DNA of 64,000 nucleotides from Stictocephala bisonia (GCA_035578905.1 JAQJVL010000153.1:271001-335000); one strand, 5' to 3'; numbered from the stretch's first letter, positions 1 to 12,900 are shown. The notes: generated from the sequence alone by a model not told the origin. Program-made: numbers and translations.

Positions 1-1219
1 TTATATTCAATTTAACTTTGCCACCATTGGGATCTTGGAGAAACCACAAGAATTACAACAAAGTTTAAATGGAAAAACTCTTTTAATTTTTTTTTTTTTT
101 TTTTGTAAATATTAAAAATTCAAAATAAAATGTTGAAAATCTATCCGCCATTTTTCAATATAGTGGTCAACTTTAACATTTGCGATGGAAAGCTATATTT
201 CTATTTTAGTTTTATGTATTAAATTTAATTTTTAGTTTTTTTGCTACTGAGTTTTTATTTATAAACCTCGATTATAATATGGCTGAAAAAGTTTTAAAAA
301 TTAACTGATTTGTATTATCTTTATAGTGAATATTAAGGAGTTATAAATTTGATATATCAGTTATTTTGGCAGTAGACCTAATAATAAATTAATGCTGATA
401 TTAAGTTGGAAATTACATTTATTAATTTTGATTTATTGTTAGAGAGTTAGTTGATATTAACAGTAGTTTGATTTTTAAGTACTTAGAGTCAGCTGATTAA
501 GTTTAAAGCTACTCATTGCAGGCCTAACGTATTCCCTGCTATTGTATTTGTATAACATACAGTCAATAGTTAGTGCTCATAGTGCGTGAAGTGTTACTGG
601 TTTCTATTTGTTGTTTGGAATAACTACGAGCACTAATTATTTACTGTAGATTATATATAAAAAAGTGAATACTTATGATGAGCGAATATGATGTTTTAGA
701 TAAAGAAAGAATTGTACTGGAAATAAACATTTACAAACATTAAATCCCTATTAACTCCATGACGATATACCGTAAATGCCGGAGTTATTTCTTTTATGTT
801 ACTAAAGTTGTTTCTTTAGCAAAATAACGTAAAGAATATTTTTAAATCTCAATTTTCATTAAAATGAACGTTGTACTTTATGATTGTTGCCATTTCAAAT
901 TTATTTATTTTAGAGGCACGTGTTTCTTTTCCACACAATATTCAAACCCACACCATATCCAATGCAACTTTCTCACATTGAGCAATTTGTAACTTTAAGT
1001 AGAAACCCCCTCAAGATACTCCAACAAACAAACTCTTGTACATGTACGGAACACCAAACGAGATTGTCAAGTGTTCAGACCGTTTGATTTCATCTAGTGA
1101 AAAGGCACAAACAATTCAAACTTGACTGACATCCGTAACACTCAGCCAACCCGGACCACTCAACTGTATTGTGTTGGTAGAATACACTTTACGGCATGTT
1201 CATGAAAGCTTAAAATAGA
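1..1219. other. AT-rich DNA, no gene seen
   Basis: No open frame with recognisable protein features and no RNA gene was seen. There is a poly-T run near 88-104. The rest is AT-rich with no clear repeat. Confidence 0.6.
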
Positions 1220-1309
1220 CTAATTGACTTACTATTGTCTAATTGACTAACTATTGGTTAATTGACTTACTATTTGCTAATTGACTTACTATTGGCCAAT
1301 TGACTTACT
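1220..1309 (+). repeat. 19-bp short tandem repeat
   Basis: Five units of about 19 bases start at 1220, 1239, 1258, 1277 and 1296. Each contains AATTGACT(T/A)ACTA. The array sits just before the inverted repeat and the first family-A minisatellite. Confidence 0.85.
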
Positions 1310-1340
1310 AAAAAACGGTTAAAACGGTTGTTTTAGTGTA

Positions 1341-1388
1341 CAATGGGTAGTGGTAGTGAATTAACGTATTCACTACCACTACCCATTG
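1341..1388. repeat. Perfect 20-bp inverted repeat with 8-base loop
   Basis: The left arm CAATGGGTAGTGGTAGTGAA (1341-1360) is the exact reverse complement of 1369-1388, with the loop TTAACGTA between them. It lies at the left edge of minisatellite locus A1 and could form a stable hairpin or cruciform. It is too small and isolated to call a transposon. Confidence 0.95.
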
Positions 1389-1394
1389 ACTCAC

Positions 1395-2221
1395 CCGCCT
1401 ACCCATACACGTACAGTGGTACTGATCCACCCACCCACCCATACACGTCAAGTGGTATTGACCCACCCACCGTTCCATACACGTATGGTGGTATTAACCC
1501 AGCCACCGTTCCATACACGTACACGGGTATTGATCCACCCACCCACCCAACCTCCAATACACGTACAGTGGTACTGATCCACCCACCCTCCCATACACGT
1601 ACAGTGGTATTGACCCACCAACCGACCCATCACGTACAGTGGTACTGATCCACCCACCCACCCATACACGTCAAGTGGTATTGACCCACCCGCCCGCCCA
1701 TACACGTACAGTGGTATTGATCGACCCACCCTCCCATACACGTACGGTGGTATTGACCCACCCACCCATACACGTCAAGTGGTATTACCCACCCGCCCTC
1801 CCATACACGTAAAGTGGTACTGATTCACCCACCCACCCATACACGTCAAGAGGTATTGACCCATCCGCCGGCCCATACACGTACAGTGGTATTGATCCAC
1901 CCACCCTCCCATACACGTCAAGTGGTATTGATCCACCCACCCTCCAATACACGTACGGTGGTATTGACCCACCCACCCGCCTATACACGTACAGTGGTAC
2001 TGATCCACCCACCCACCCATACACGTCAAGTGGTATTGACCCACCCGCCCGCCCATACACGTACAGTGGTATTACCCACCCACCCTCCCATACACGAACA
2101 GTGGTCTGATCCACCCACCCTCCCATACACGTCAAGTGGTATTGATCCACCCGCCCACCCATACACGTACAGTGGTATTGACCCACCTACCCGCCCACCC
2201 ATACACGCACAGTGGTATTGA
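1395..2221 (+). repeat. Minisatellite family A, locus 1
   Basis: About 25 imperfect units of roughly 31-34 bases. The core is CCCATACACGTACAGTGG followed by TATTGA or ACTGAT and a CCCACC-rich stretch. Two variants, ACACGTACAGTGG and ACACGTCAAGTGG, are interspersed. Open frames exist on both strands only because the repeat lacks stops. They encode low-complexity Thr/His/Pro strings and are not genes. Confidence 0.93.
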
Positions 2222-4253
2222 AGGCGGGCTAAATCAGAAGACTTAATTACTACATAACATTAATTATCCTTTTATAGTGATTTCAAAGGAGGAATTAAAC
2301 CATTGTTGCACTGAAATACCAGCCATCTTAACTTAGAAAGTAGATACTCAAAGATGCATTCTATTTAAAGAGGGGAAGGACCTTAGAGGGACGAATTTAA
2401 TTTTCATTTAATTTCGCTTAAAACATTAAGTAAAGAACTACGTTTGCAAAACATAATTTTTTTAACTTCCTTTAACAACCAATCTTTCACTAGATAAAGT
2501 AATTACATAGGAACTACTCAAATTTTTCTATCACATTTTATAAATTACGCAACAAGAAATATAAAACCATTTTTGATGTTGCGAAACATTTGTTAGTATT
2601 CAAAATAGTCAAGTTAAAAATTATTAAATGATTTCTTGATATATCTATTATTATATTAATTAGTTGTTTTCTCTTTTATCTGAAACCGAGGTTATTAAGT
2701 AAAGTAAAGAAGAAATGTTGTATAAAGTTTATAAGAAATGTGAACCTAAAAACTTCATAAATACGTTGTATGTCTTCTTATACTGACTTATTATTAAATA
2801 ATCAAACAGCGACACTGACCATTATGTGAGCTTTATTTTTACAAAATATATTGTGTGAGCTTTATTTTTACAAAATATATTTTTTTTATCTAGAACACGT
2901 TATTAATAATCGAAAAGGGAGTAACTCTTCCAATTCTAGAATGCACCTCTAAAAATGATTTTTAACAGAGTGAAAACTGTTTATGCACAATTGATGCCGT
3001 AGCACAATTTTTATTGTACTCATTATACATAGATAAATATAGTGTTCAAAGTTCATATTAGTAAAAAATAAAAATTTAATTAAAACTTCAAATTCAAATA
3101 TCTTTATCAATTAACCCAAAATTCGCTTGTGTGTATTTTGTCCCATGATTATAATAAGCTTTTTAAACGATCGTAAAATGTAATTCCTCTTTAAAAGTAA
3201 AACTCATGATAACACCAAAAGTTTTTGTTTGAATAATTAATATTGTGATATTGTATTCACTTTGTCACAGAGCATCGAAAAACTATTTGCTAGCACAAGA
3301 AATGCTCATAGAAGATTAGGTATTATAATACAAGCAAACATTTGATGGAAGTTGTCAAACAATAGAAATTTGCGTATGAACTTTAAATGTGTTATAATAA
3401 AGTGTAATTTCAATATGAAAAATAGCACCACTTAATATTTTATAGCAAACCAGAGTTTATTTTAGTAATGTTGAAAATAATAAGTTTTACATCAAATTAA
3501 ATAGACGTAATAAAAATTGGAAGTCTGCGTTTCACTACAAAATATTCCAATCAGTCCCCCCCTCCCCATCACCAACATAGGACATATGTCCTACAATATC
3601 CATGTAGGATGTATGAGAGCGCTTAGTAGCATTGCACTATAGCTTTGATAGGCGATTTTACCAAGAGTACTGCTTTTGCCAAACGACAGACAGTAATTAT
3701 CGTAATATTGTTATAGTAGTATAGTATATTTAATAACAAACAAGATAAATACACTTGCAGAGGCATTTGTAAATTGTTGAAGCGATTATACAATTTAAGA
3801 ACAATATAAAAAATGACAAATAAAAATCTACAAATAATGGGAATCAAATATATAAAAGACAATAAAAAGTTTCACAATCGTAATATGTTTACTCACACTC
3901 CAATTCACAATATTAAACAAACAGGCTGTAAAACATGATTGTGTAGTTATAGACATGAAACATGGCAACAATCCAAGTTTCAAAGGAGGTGCTATTGTTG
4001 TACGTGGCTTACTTCGTCACAACAGTGGTTTCAGCATATTCCACACTTTTAAAAATATATTTCTAACAATTTGATTAGAATTACTATTCTTTAAATGTAT
4101 AGTTATAATCAGTATTTTTAAGTTGTTGGTTCCATTATGTAAATTGAAACTGAATAATATAAGTGTGGCCATGTTTCATCTGTGTCATTTGTGGTACAAG
4201 TTATGGTTTCAACTTGTCAACACCGGTAATCAACAAGTTGTGATACAGGTAAT
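2222..4253. other. AT-rich spacer with minor repeats
   Basis: No gene was recognised. A stretch of about 28 bases containing GTGAGCTTTATTTTTACAAA is duplicated in tandem with a 30-base period (about 2825-2882). A perfect 16-bp palindrome, TAGGACATATGTCCTA, lies at 3578-3593. A 79-codon minus-strand frame at 3623-3862 is hydrophobic but looks like chance in AT-rich DNA. Confidence 0.6.
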
Positions 4254-6750
4254 TACTATTACCTGTACGGACCAGACGAATCACTATTACAGGAAATGTG
4301 ACTCCACTGACACTCACTATTACCTGTACGGACCAGACGAATCACTATTACAGGAAATGTGACTCTACTGACACACACTATTACCTGTATGGACCAGGCA
4401 GGTCACTATTACAGGAAATGTGACTCCACTGACACTCACTATTACCTGTATGGACCAGACGATTCACTATTACAGGAAATGTGACTCCACTGACACTCAC
4501 TATTACCTGTATGGACCAGACGAATCATTATTACAGGAAATGTGACTCTACTGACACTCACTATTACCTGTATGGACCAGACGAATCACTATTACAGGAA
4601 ATGTGACTCCACTGACACTCACTATTACCCGTATGGACCAGGCGGGTCACTATTACAGGAAATGTGACTCAACTGACACTTACTATTACCTATATGGACC
4701 AGACGGGTCACTATTACAGGAAATGTGACTCAACTCACACTCACTATTACCTGTATGGACCAGGCGGGTCACTATTACAGGAAATGTGACCCCACTGTCA
4801 CTCACTATTACCCGTATGGACCAGGCGGGTTACTATTACAGGAAATGTGACTCAACTGACACTCACTATTACCTGTATGGACCAGACGGGTCACTATTAC
4901 AGGAAATGTGACCCCACTGTCACTCACTATTACCCGTATGGACCAGGCGGGTTACTATTACAGGAAATGTGACTCAACTCACACTCACTATTACCTGTAT
5001 GGACCAGACGGGTCACTATTACAGGAAATGTGACCCCACTGTCACTCACTATTACCCGTATGGACCAGGCGGGTTACTATTACAGGAAATGTGACTCAAC
5101 TGACACTCACTATTACCTGTATGGACCAGACGGGTCACTATTACAGGAAATGTGACCCCACTGTCACTCACTATTACCCGTATGGACCAGGCGGGTTACT
5201 ATTACAGGAAATGTGACTCGACTCACACTCACTATTACCTGTATGGACCAGGCGGGTCACTATTACAGGAAATGTGACCCCACTGTCACTCACTATTACC
5301 CGTATGGACCAGGCGGGTTATTATTACAGGAAATGTGACTCAACTGACACTCACTATTACCTGTATGGACCAGACGGGTCACTATTACAGGAAATGTGAC
5401 TCAACTGACACTCACTATTACCCGTATGGACCAGGCGGGTTACTATTACAGGAAATGTGACTCAACTGACACTCACTATTACCTGTATGGACCAGGCGGG
5501 TCACTATTACAGGAAATGTGACTCAACTGACACTCACTATTACCCGTATGGACCAGGCGGGTCATTATTAAAGGAAATGTGACTCAACTGACACTCACTG
5601 TTACCTGTATGAACCAGGCGGGTCACTATTACAGGAAATGTGACTCAACTGACACTCACTATTACCCGTATGGACCAGACGGGTCACTATTACAGGAAAT
5701 GTGACTCAACTGACACTCACTATTACCTGTATGGACCAGGCGGGTCACTATTACAGGAAATGTGACTCAACTGACACTCACTATTACCCGTATGGACCAG
5801 GCGGGTCATTATTAAAGGAAATGTGACTCAACTGACACTCACTATTACCTGTATGGACCAGGCGGGTCAGTATTACAGGAAATGTGACTCAACTGACACT
5901 CACTATTACCCGTATGGACCAGGCGGGTCATTATTAAAGGAAATGTGACTCAACTGACACTCACTGTTACCTGTATGAACCAGGCGGGTCACTATTACAG
6001 GAAATGTGACTCAACTGACACTCACTATTACCCGTATGGACCAGACGGGTCACTATTACAGGAAATGTGACTCAACTGACACTCACTATTACCTGTATGG
6101 ACCAGACGGGTCACTATTACAGGAAATGTGACTCAACTGACACTCACTGTTACCTGTATGAACCAGGCGGGTCACTATTACAGGAAATGTGACTCAACTG
6201 ACACTCACTATTACCTGTATGGACCAGACGGGTCACTATTACAGGAAATGTGACTCAACTGACACTCACTATTACCTGTATGGACCAGACGGGTCACTAT
6301 TACAGGAAATGTGACTCAACTGACACTCACTGTTACCTGTATGAACCAGGCGGGTCACTATTACAGGAAATGTGACTCAACTGACACTCACTATTACCCG
6401 TATGGACCAGACGGGTCACTATTACAGGAAATGTGACTCAACTGACACTTACTATTACCTGTATGGACCAGACGGGTCACTATTACAGGAAATGTGACTC
6501 CACTGACACTCACTATTACCTGTATGGACCAGGCGGGTTACTATTACAGGAAATGTGACTCCACTGTCACTCACTATTACCCGTATGGACCAGGCGGGTT
6601 ACTATTACAGGAAATGTGACTCAACTGACATTCACTATTACCTGTATGGACCAGGCGGGTCACTATTACAGAAATGTGACTCCACTGACACTCACTATTA
6701 CGTGTCTGGACCATGAGGTTACTATTACACTAAAAATGACTCCACCTCAC
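4254..6750 (+). repeat. 61-bp minisatellite, about 41 units
   Basis: Units of 61 bases contain CACTATTACCTGTATGGACC and TCACTATTACAGGAAATGTG. Between about 4780 and 5340 two variants alternate, giving a 122-bp higher-order period: the marker CTGTCACTCAC recurs near 4796, 4919, 5040, 5162 and 5284. Further right a variant with GTATGAACC recurs at spacings of three or six units. The last unit decays around 6700-6750. No coding function is apparent. Confidence 0.95.
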
Positions 6751-6770
6751 CTGGTTTCAACTTCTTAAAG

Positions 6771-6821
6771 TACTTAAATCAAGTTACTATTTAATTACTT
6801 GATTTAAGTAATTAAATAGTA
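6771..6821. repeat. Interlocked inverted repeats (A-B-A'-B')
   Basis: A (6771-6784, TACTTAAATCAAGT) pairs with A' (6797-6810). B (6785-6795, TACTATTTAAT) pairs with B' (6811-6821). All arms match perfectly and the four segments are nearly contiguous, so two mutually exclusive hairpins or an H-type pseudoknot could form. It lies between the 61-bp and 44-bp arrays. Confidence 0.93.
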
Positions 6822-6914
6822 TCTACATGATGATGTTTCACGTTCTTTTTTCTGCAACATCTTTGGTAAATTGTACTCCTCTGTTGAATTGCAACAGGAT
6901 TTTCTGAACAAAGA

Positions 6915-9910
6915 GCTCGACATTAATCTGCTTAGCTAAGTACTGTTCTTCAATTGTATCTCGACATATATTTGCTTAGCTAAGTACAGTTCTTTGATCG
7001 TGACTTGACATCAATCTGCTTGGTTAAGTACTGTTCTTTAATTGTATCTCGACATCTATCTGCTTAGCTAAGTATTGTTCTTTGATCGTGTCTCGACATC
7101 AATCTGCTTAGCTAAGTACTGTTGATTAATTTTATCTCGACATCTATCTGCTTAGATATGTACTGTTCTTTAATTGTATCTCGACATCTATCTGCTTGGC
7201 TAAGTACTGTTCTTTAATCGTATCTCGACATCTATCTAGTTAGCTAAGTACTGTTCTTTAATAGTATCTCGACATCTATTTGCTTAGCTAAGTACAGTTC
7301 TTTGATCGTGACTCGACATCAATCTGCTTGGCTAAGTACGGTTTTTTGATCGTGTCTCGACATCAATCTGCTTAGCTAAGTACTGTTCTTTAATTGAATC
7401 TCGACATCTAAATTGGGTCGGCACTGGTGGCGCAGTGCTGTAACCCAGCTACATGGGGACAAAGTGTTTGGGAGATTGTAGGCGATAGGTTGTATGCTCG
7501 GTCCTCTTAATACCGACATGGCGTCCGCTTGGTGGTTGCTATCGGCGTGGACACTACTAGATATTTATACTAGATATACTAGACAGTTCTTTAATTGTAT
7601 CTCGACATCTATCTGCTTAGCTTAGTACTGTTCTTTAATTGTAACTCGACATCTATCTGCTTAGCTAAGTACAGTTCTTTGATCGTATCTCGACATCTAT
7701 CTACTTAGCTAAGTACTGTTCTTTGATCGTATCTCGACATCTATCTACTTAGCTAAGTACTGTTCTTTAATAGTATCTCGACACCAATCTGCTTAGCTAA
7801 GTACAGTTATTTAATTGTATCTTAACATTAATCTGCTTAGCTAAGTACTGTTATTTAATTGTATCTCGATACCAATCTGCTTAGCTAAGTACAGTTATTT
7901 AATTGTATCTCGACACCAATCTGCTTAGCTAAGTACAGTTATTTAATTGTATCTTGACATTAATCTGCTTAGCTAAGTACTGTTCTTTAATTGTATCTCG
8001 ACATCTGTTTGCTTAGCTAAGTACAGCTCTTTAATCGTGTCTCGACATCAATCTGCTTGGCTAATTACGGTTTTTTGATCGTGTCTCGACATCAATCTGC
8101 TTAGCTAAGTACAGTTATTTAATTGTATCTTGACATTAATCTGCTTAGCTAAGTACTGTTCTTTAATCGTGTCTCGACATCAATCTGCTTAGCTAAGTAC
8201 AGTTATTTAATTGTATCTTGACATTAATCTGCTTAGCTAAGTACAGCTCTTTAATCGTGTCTCGACATCAATCTGCTTGGCTAAGTACGGTTTTTTGATC
8301 GTGTCTCGACATCAATCTGCTTAGCTAAGTACAGTTATTTAATTGTATCTTGACATTAATCTGCTTAGCTAAGTACTGTTCTTTAATCGTGTCTCGACAT
8401 CAATCTGCTTAGCTAAGTACAGTTATTTAATTGTATCTTGACATTAATCTGCTTAGCTAAGTACAGCTCTTTAATCGTGTCTCGACATCAATCTGCTTGG
8501 CTAAGTACGGTTTTTTGATCGTATCTCGACATCAATCTGCTTAGCTAAGTACAGTTATTTAATTGTATCTTGACATTAATCTGCTTAGCTAAGTACTGTT
8601 CTTTAATTGTATCTCGACATCTGTTTGCTTAGCTAAGTACAGCTCTTTAATCGTGTCTCGACATCAATCTGCTTAGCTAAGTACTGTTCTTTAATTGTAT
8701 CTCGACATCTGTTTGCTTAGCTAAGTACAGCTATTTAATCGTGTCTCGACATCAATCTGCTTAGCTAAGTACTTTTCTTTAATTGTATCTCGACATCAAT
8801 CTGTTTGGCTAAGTACGAATTTTTAATCGTGTCTCGACATCAATCTGCTTAGCTAAGTACTGTTCTTTAATTGTATCTCGACATATGTTTGCTTAGCTAA
8901 GTACAGCTCTTTAATCGTGTCTCGACATCAATCTGCTTAGCTAAGTACAGTTATTTAATTGTATCTTGACATTAATCTGCTTAGCTAAGTACTGTTCTTT
9001 AATTGTATCTCGACATCTGTTTGCTTAGCTAAGTACAGCTCTTTAATCGTATCTCGACACCAATCTGCTTAGCTAAGTACTGTTCTTTAATTGTATCTCG
9101 ACATCTGTTTGCTTAGCTAAGTACAGCTCTTTAATCGTGTCTCGACATCAATCTGCTTAGCTAAGTACTGTTCTTTAATTGTATCTCGACATCTGTTTGC
9201 TTAGCTAAGTACAGCTCTTTAATCGTGTCTCGACATCAATCTGCTTAGCTAAGTACTGTTCTTTAATTGTATCTCGACATCTGTTTGCTTAGCTAAGTAC
9301 AGCTCTTTAATCGTGTCTCGACATCAATCTGCTTAGCTAAGTACTGTTCTTTAATTGTATCTCGACATCTGTTTGCTTAGCTAAGTACAGCTCTTTAATC
9401 GTATCTCGACATCAATCTGCTTAGCTAAGTACTGTTCTTTAATTGTATCACAGCTCTTTAATCGTGTCTCGACATCAATCTGCTTAGCTAAGTACACTTA
9501 TTTAATTGTATCTTGACATTAATCTGCTTAGCTAAGTACTGTTCTTTAATTGTATCTCGACATCTGTTTGCTTAGCTAAGTACAGCTCTTTAATTGTATT
9601 TCGACACCAATCTGCTTAGCTAAGTACTGTTCTTTAATTGTATCTCGACACCAATCTGCTTAGCTAAGTACTTTTCTTTAATTGTATCTCGACATCAATC
9701 TGTTTGGCTAAGTACGAATTTTTGATCGTGTCTCGACATCAATCTGCTTAGCTAAGTATTGTTCTTTAATTGTATCTCGACATCTATTTGCTTAGCTAAG
9801 TAAAGTTCTTTGATCGTGTCTCGACATCAATCTGCTTAGCTAAGTACAGTTCTTTGATCGTGTCTCGACATCAATTTGCTTAGGTAAATGTGGTTCTTTG
9901 ATCGTGTCTC
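6915..9910 (+). repeat. 44-bp minisatellite, about 65 units, with higher-order structure
   Basis: The unit contains TCTCGACATC, then ATCTGCTTAGCTAAGTAC, and a TTTAATTGTA or TTTGATCGTG end. The palindrome CTTAGCTAAG is conserved in almost all units. The marker variant CAGCTCTTTAATCG recurs at about 8024, 8244 and 8464, a 220-base five-unit period. At about 9124, 9212 and 9300 it recurs every 88 bases, a two-unit period. A SINE fragment interrupts the array at 7416-7561. Confidence 0.95.
7416..7561 (+). mobile_element. SINE family 2, 3'-truncated head copy inside the 44-bp array
   Basis: This segment has no similarity to the surrounding 44-bp units. It matches the reverse complement of about 35155-35010, starting GGTCGGCACTGGTGGCGCAG. 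TGGCGCAGTGCTG resembles a tRNA box A. GGTTGTATGCTC stands where the fuller copy has the better box B, GGTTCGATGCTC. After about 7561 a short TA-rich stretch leads back into the array. Only the tRNA-like head is present. Confidence 0.8.
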
Positions 9911-10242
9911 ACACCAATAACAAAATATCGTTTTTCTATCCCTCATTTCTGTTTTGTTTTCATAATCACTCATCTAACGTCCTTGAGAAATTATATCTCT
10001 AACTGATTAAATTTTTATATAATTTATGTATAATACTCGTATTATAGTTAAAACAGCATTGTCTCAAAATAAATGTATTTGAAAAACTATAGCAATACAT
10101 TTAATAAAGTACTATAATATTAGTTTGTTCATAGAACATCTAATACATATACAATATTTGAAAATACAACTCCTAAACTCGTCTTGAAGAAGGAACTAAT
10201 TTCTAGTAACTGTGTGTCTTTTTCCATTTACATATTTTTTTT
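9911..10242. other. AT-rich spacer
   Basis: Nothing recognisable is present. A T-run leads into the SINE at its right edge. Confidence 0.6.
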
Positions 10243-10455
10243 TTGGCCGAGTGGTCTAAGGTGTCAGGACTTTAAGCTTGGGTTAGAGATAGCGCTGGTT
10301 CGAAACGGCCTAGACTGGAAGACTTATCAGTAATATTCACATTCTTCTGTACTGGTTTGCTCCTTACTCTGTCTGAATAATTTCCTCGCACAGATCAATA
10401 GTCTATGAGGAATGGGCAGAGTAAGGTTAAGGAGATCGGCCTCTCCTTAAAAAAA
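10243..10455 (+). mobile_element. SINE family 1 (tRNA-derived)
   Basis: The head has GGCCGAGTGGTCTAAGG (from 10245), a box A of the kind found in Leu/Ser-type tRNAs, and GGTTCGAAAC (from 10297), a good box B. A non-tRNA body follows, ending GGAGATCGGCCTCTCC and a short A-run near 10449. A second copy lies on the minus strand at 54483-54702 with the same order of head, body and tail. The internal promoter would be RNA polymerase III type 2, and mobilisation would depend on a LINE partner. It is not a functional tRNA gene, because no acceptor stem closes. Confidence 0.85.
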
Positions 10456-11383
10456 TCTGTTTATTTATTTTGTATTTTATATAGTAATCGATTTGTATCT
10501 AAATTATACACCTTTTAATAGGTCAGAATTTCTAATATTTATACTATTATAACTGAGTAAAACAAATCATTTTATATTAAAGAATTTTTTGGATAATTTC
10601 TTTTATTTTTTATAGTAAAAACAAGATGAGATTATAAAGATAATATCCATTTCTAAGTTTGTCACTATTCAACTTTAAATACTTTTATACGTCACCCAAA
10701 ATGTATAAGTTATAATTTTCTGTGTAAAATATTAAATTAAGTTAAATATTTAGAATCTTTGTGTACACACACTTTGTACAATATTGTGTGTGTATTTGTA
10801 CGAGTACAATATACAAATACATTGTAGAATATACAAATACACACACTTCGTACAGTTTTAAAGTTTATCAAAACCATTTAAACTGCAGTTTTTTCTTATT
10901 ACATCATGAAATAAAGAGGAAACTGAAATTTTTTTTATAATTGCATAATTTAAATTATAGTGATATTAATAACAAATTAAAAAGTGATAATATAATATAC
11001 TAAAGATTTATACATTTATTAAAGTTTTGTTCTAATAACAAATGTCTCATAGATTCAAGAGAGTAAGAATGCGTTTAAATAATCATATTAGATCGTCACA
11101 TCAAGCTATTTTTAATATCGTGTACGTATATATAAACATTACTCTTGCCTGAAAATGAAATCCAGTCAGTAAATAGTTGAAGTGTTCTGCATCTCTACTG
11201 ACACTGACAGTTCGGATGAACATCAAACGACATCCACCGCGAACTGTGGTAACCGAGTTTCCTATATCAAATTCTGTAACCTAAAAAATCACCAAAAGAT
11301 ATTTAATCTATTTTCATATTGTTTTTTCCTGTGGAATGATACGAATTATAATTAACAAATTAGTAAAAACATGAATTGTAGTT
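10456..11383. other. AT-rich spacer with a 15-bp inverted repeat
   Basis: No gene was seen. GTGTGTGTATTTGTA at 10786-10800 is the exact reverse complement of 10832-10846, with a 31-base spacer. Confidence 0.65.
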
Positions 11384-11549
11384 ATTAATCTGTACTCACT
11401 GCGTGCATGTAGTTACTTGCCCCCTCGCAATTTCACTATAAGGGTCTAACATTACTAGGTATATACATTAATCTGTACTCACTGCGTGCATGTAGTTACT
11501 TGCCCCCACACAATTTCCCTATAAGGGTCTAACATTACTAGGTATATAC
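11384..11549 (+). repeat. 83-bp direct duplication
   Basis: Two adjacent copies with period 83 start at 11384 and 11467, each beginning ATTAATCTGTACTCACTGCG. They differ by only a few bases (CTCG versus CACA after TTGCCCC, and one A/C), so the duplication is recent. Confidence 0.9.
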
Positions 11550-12414
11550 ATTAACCATATTAAACTTTTTAACCTAGGTGGGCCCCAAAGGTTAAACTAT
11601 TACATTCACCACTCACATTTGGGTGCTGTACGAAAGTCAACATTTATCTGTGATAAATGACTCTCCATATTTTAGTAGAGAGAGAGCTGATTACATAATA
11701 TTTAATAAATTCTTTAAAGGACTTTTATGGCTGTTGAGGGGTTGGAACGTATAATCTGCAAATAGATTTGTAATAAATTGTTTCATAATTTGGTAAGCAA
11801 TTTATAATGTAAACTTAATAAAAGTTGGTTGAAATTATAGTTTATATCTAGTTAATTTCAATACTATACGTATCCTAAACGACTCAATATATAAAAATTA
11901 AGATTCATTATTATATATACATTTTAATAAATATTTTATTCATACAAAATAATATTATAAGGCTTTGCAGAATGGAAAATTTCCAACAAACTAATAGCTA
12001 TTAAATTGTTATTATTTGATTATTTAATTTTCATTTGTTGTCATATAGTTCCAGCACAAGCCCTACTTAAGTGCTGATCCATGTTCTAGTTGAACACTTA
12101 TATTACTCAGTGCTATTTAATACTTACCAGCGTAAAGAAAGAATATAACCCACTAATTGGATCTTCGAAACGACATTTGTACAACTCTTCAGCTACCTAC
12201 AACTGGAGCGTAATCACAAGTCACTTCATTGATCCACATCCCTCATCATTAGGAGCTCTTCTTTGTTTCTACAACAGGAGCATCATTAGGCTATACTTTA
12301 GGTCTCCAATATCCATATTTAATGGCCAGCTCTAGGGTATCCATGACTCTTACATCTACATATTCTGTTATAGGTTTAACCATCATTCTATAGATCCTGA
12401 TACCATCACTATAC
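11550..12414. other. AT-rich spacer
   Basis: An 81-codon frame at 12090-12335 has no recognisable domain, and neither strand gives better support. No RNA gene or repeat stands out. Confidence 0.5.
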
Positions 12415-12900
12415 GAATAGGGGTGGCCAGGAAAGTTAATAGCACCATACGTGTATGGGAGGGCAAGACATTCATCACTTCCATACGCGTATCGGAAAGC
12501 TGTAAGTTTATCTCCACTATACTTGTATGGGTGGGCAGTAAGTTTAACACCACCATACGTGTAAGGGTGGTCATGAAGGTTAACACCACCTTACGTGTAT
12601 GACCGGGCAGGAAGTTTATCGCCACCCTATGTGTATGACTGGGCAGGAAGTTTATCGCCACCATACTTGTATGAGTGGGATGGATGTTAACATCACCATA
12701 CGTGTATGGGTGGGCAGGAAGATTATCACCACCGTACTTGCATGGGTGGGCAGGAAGTTTAACACCATCATACGTGTATGGATGGGAAGGCAGTTTATGC
12801 CCACCGAAGGTGTGTGGATGGGCAGGGAGTTTACTAACACCGTACGTTTTTGGTGGGCAGGTTTTTTTTACCACCGTATGTGTATGGTAGGCAAGGTCTT
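12415..12900 (-). repeat. Minisatellite family A, locus 2 (reverse orientation)
   Basis: Around 13 units of about 36 bases contain ACCACCATACGTGTATGGG and GGGCAGGAAGTTTA. Read on the minus strand the unit is CCCACCCATACACGTATGG followed by TGGT, the family-A core. Units are more diverged than at locus 1. The overlapping open frames on both strands are repeat artefacts. Confidence 0.88.

Noticed and set aside
1343..2221. Thr/His/Pro-rich frames on both strands
   Set aside because: Translation of minisatellite family A in any frame gives such strings. The same occurs at every other family-A locus.
3623..3862. 79-codon hydrophobic frame as a membrane peptide
   Set aside because: Hydrophobic stretches are expected from AT-rich codons on the minus strand, and nothing else supports it.
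10243..10330. Functional tRNA-Leu or tRNA-Ser gene
   Set aside because: Box A and B are present, but the acceptor and anticodon stems do not close and a SINE body follows. A second copy at 54483-54702 has the same non-tRNA body.
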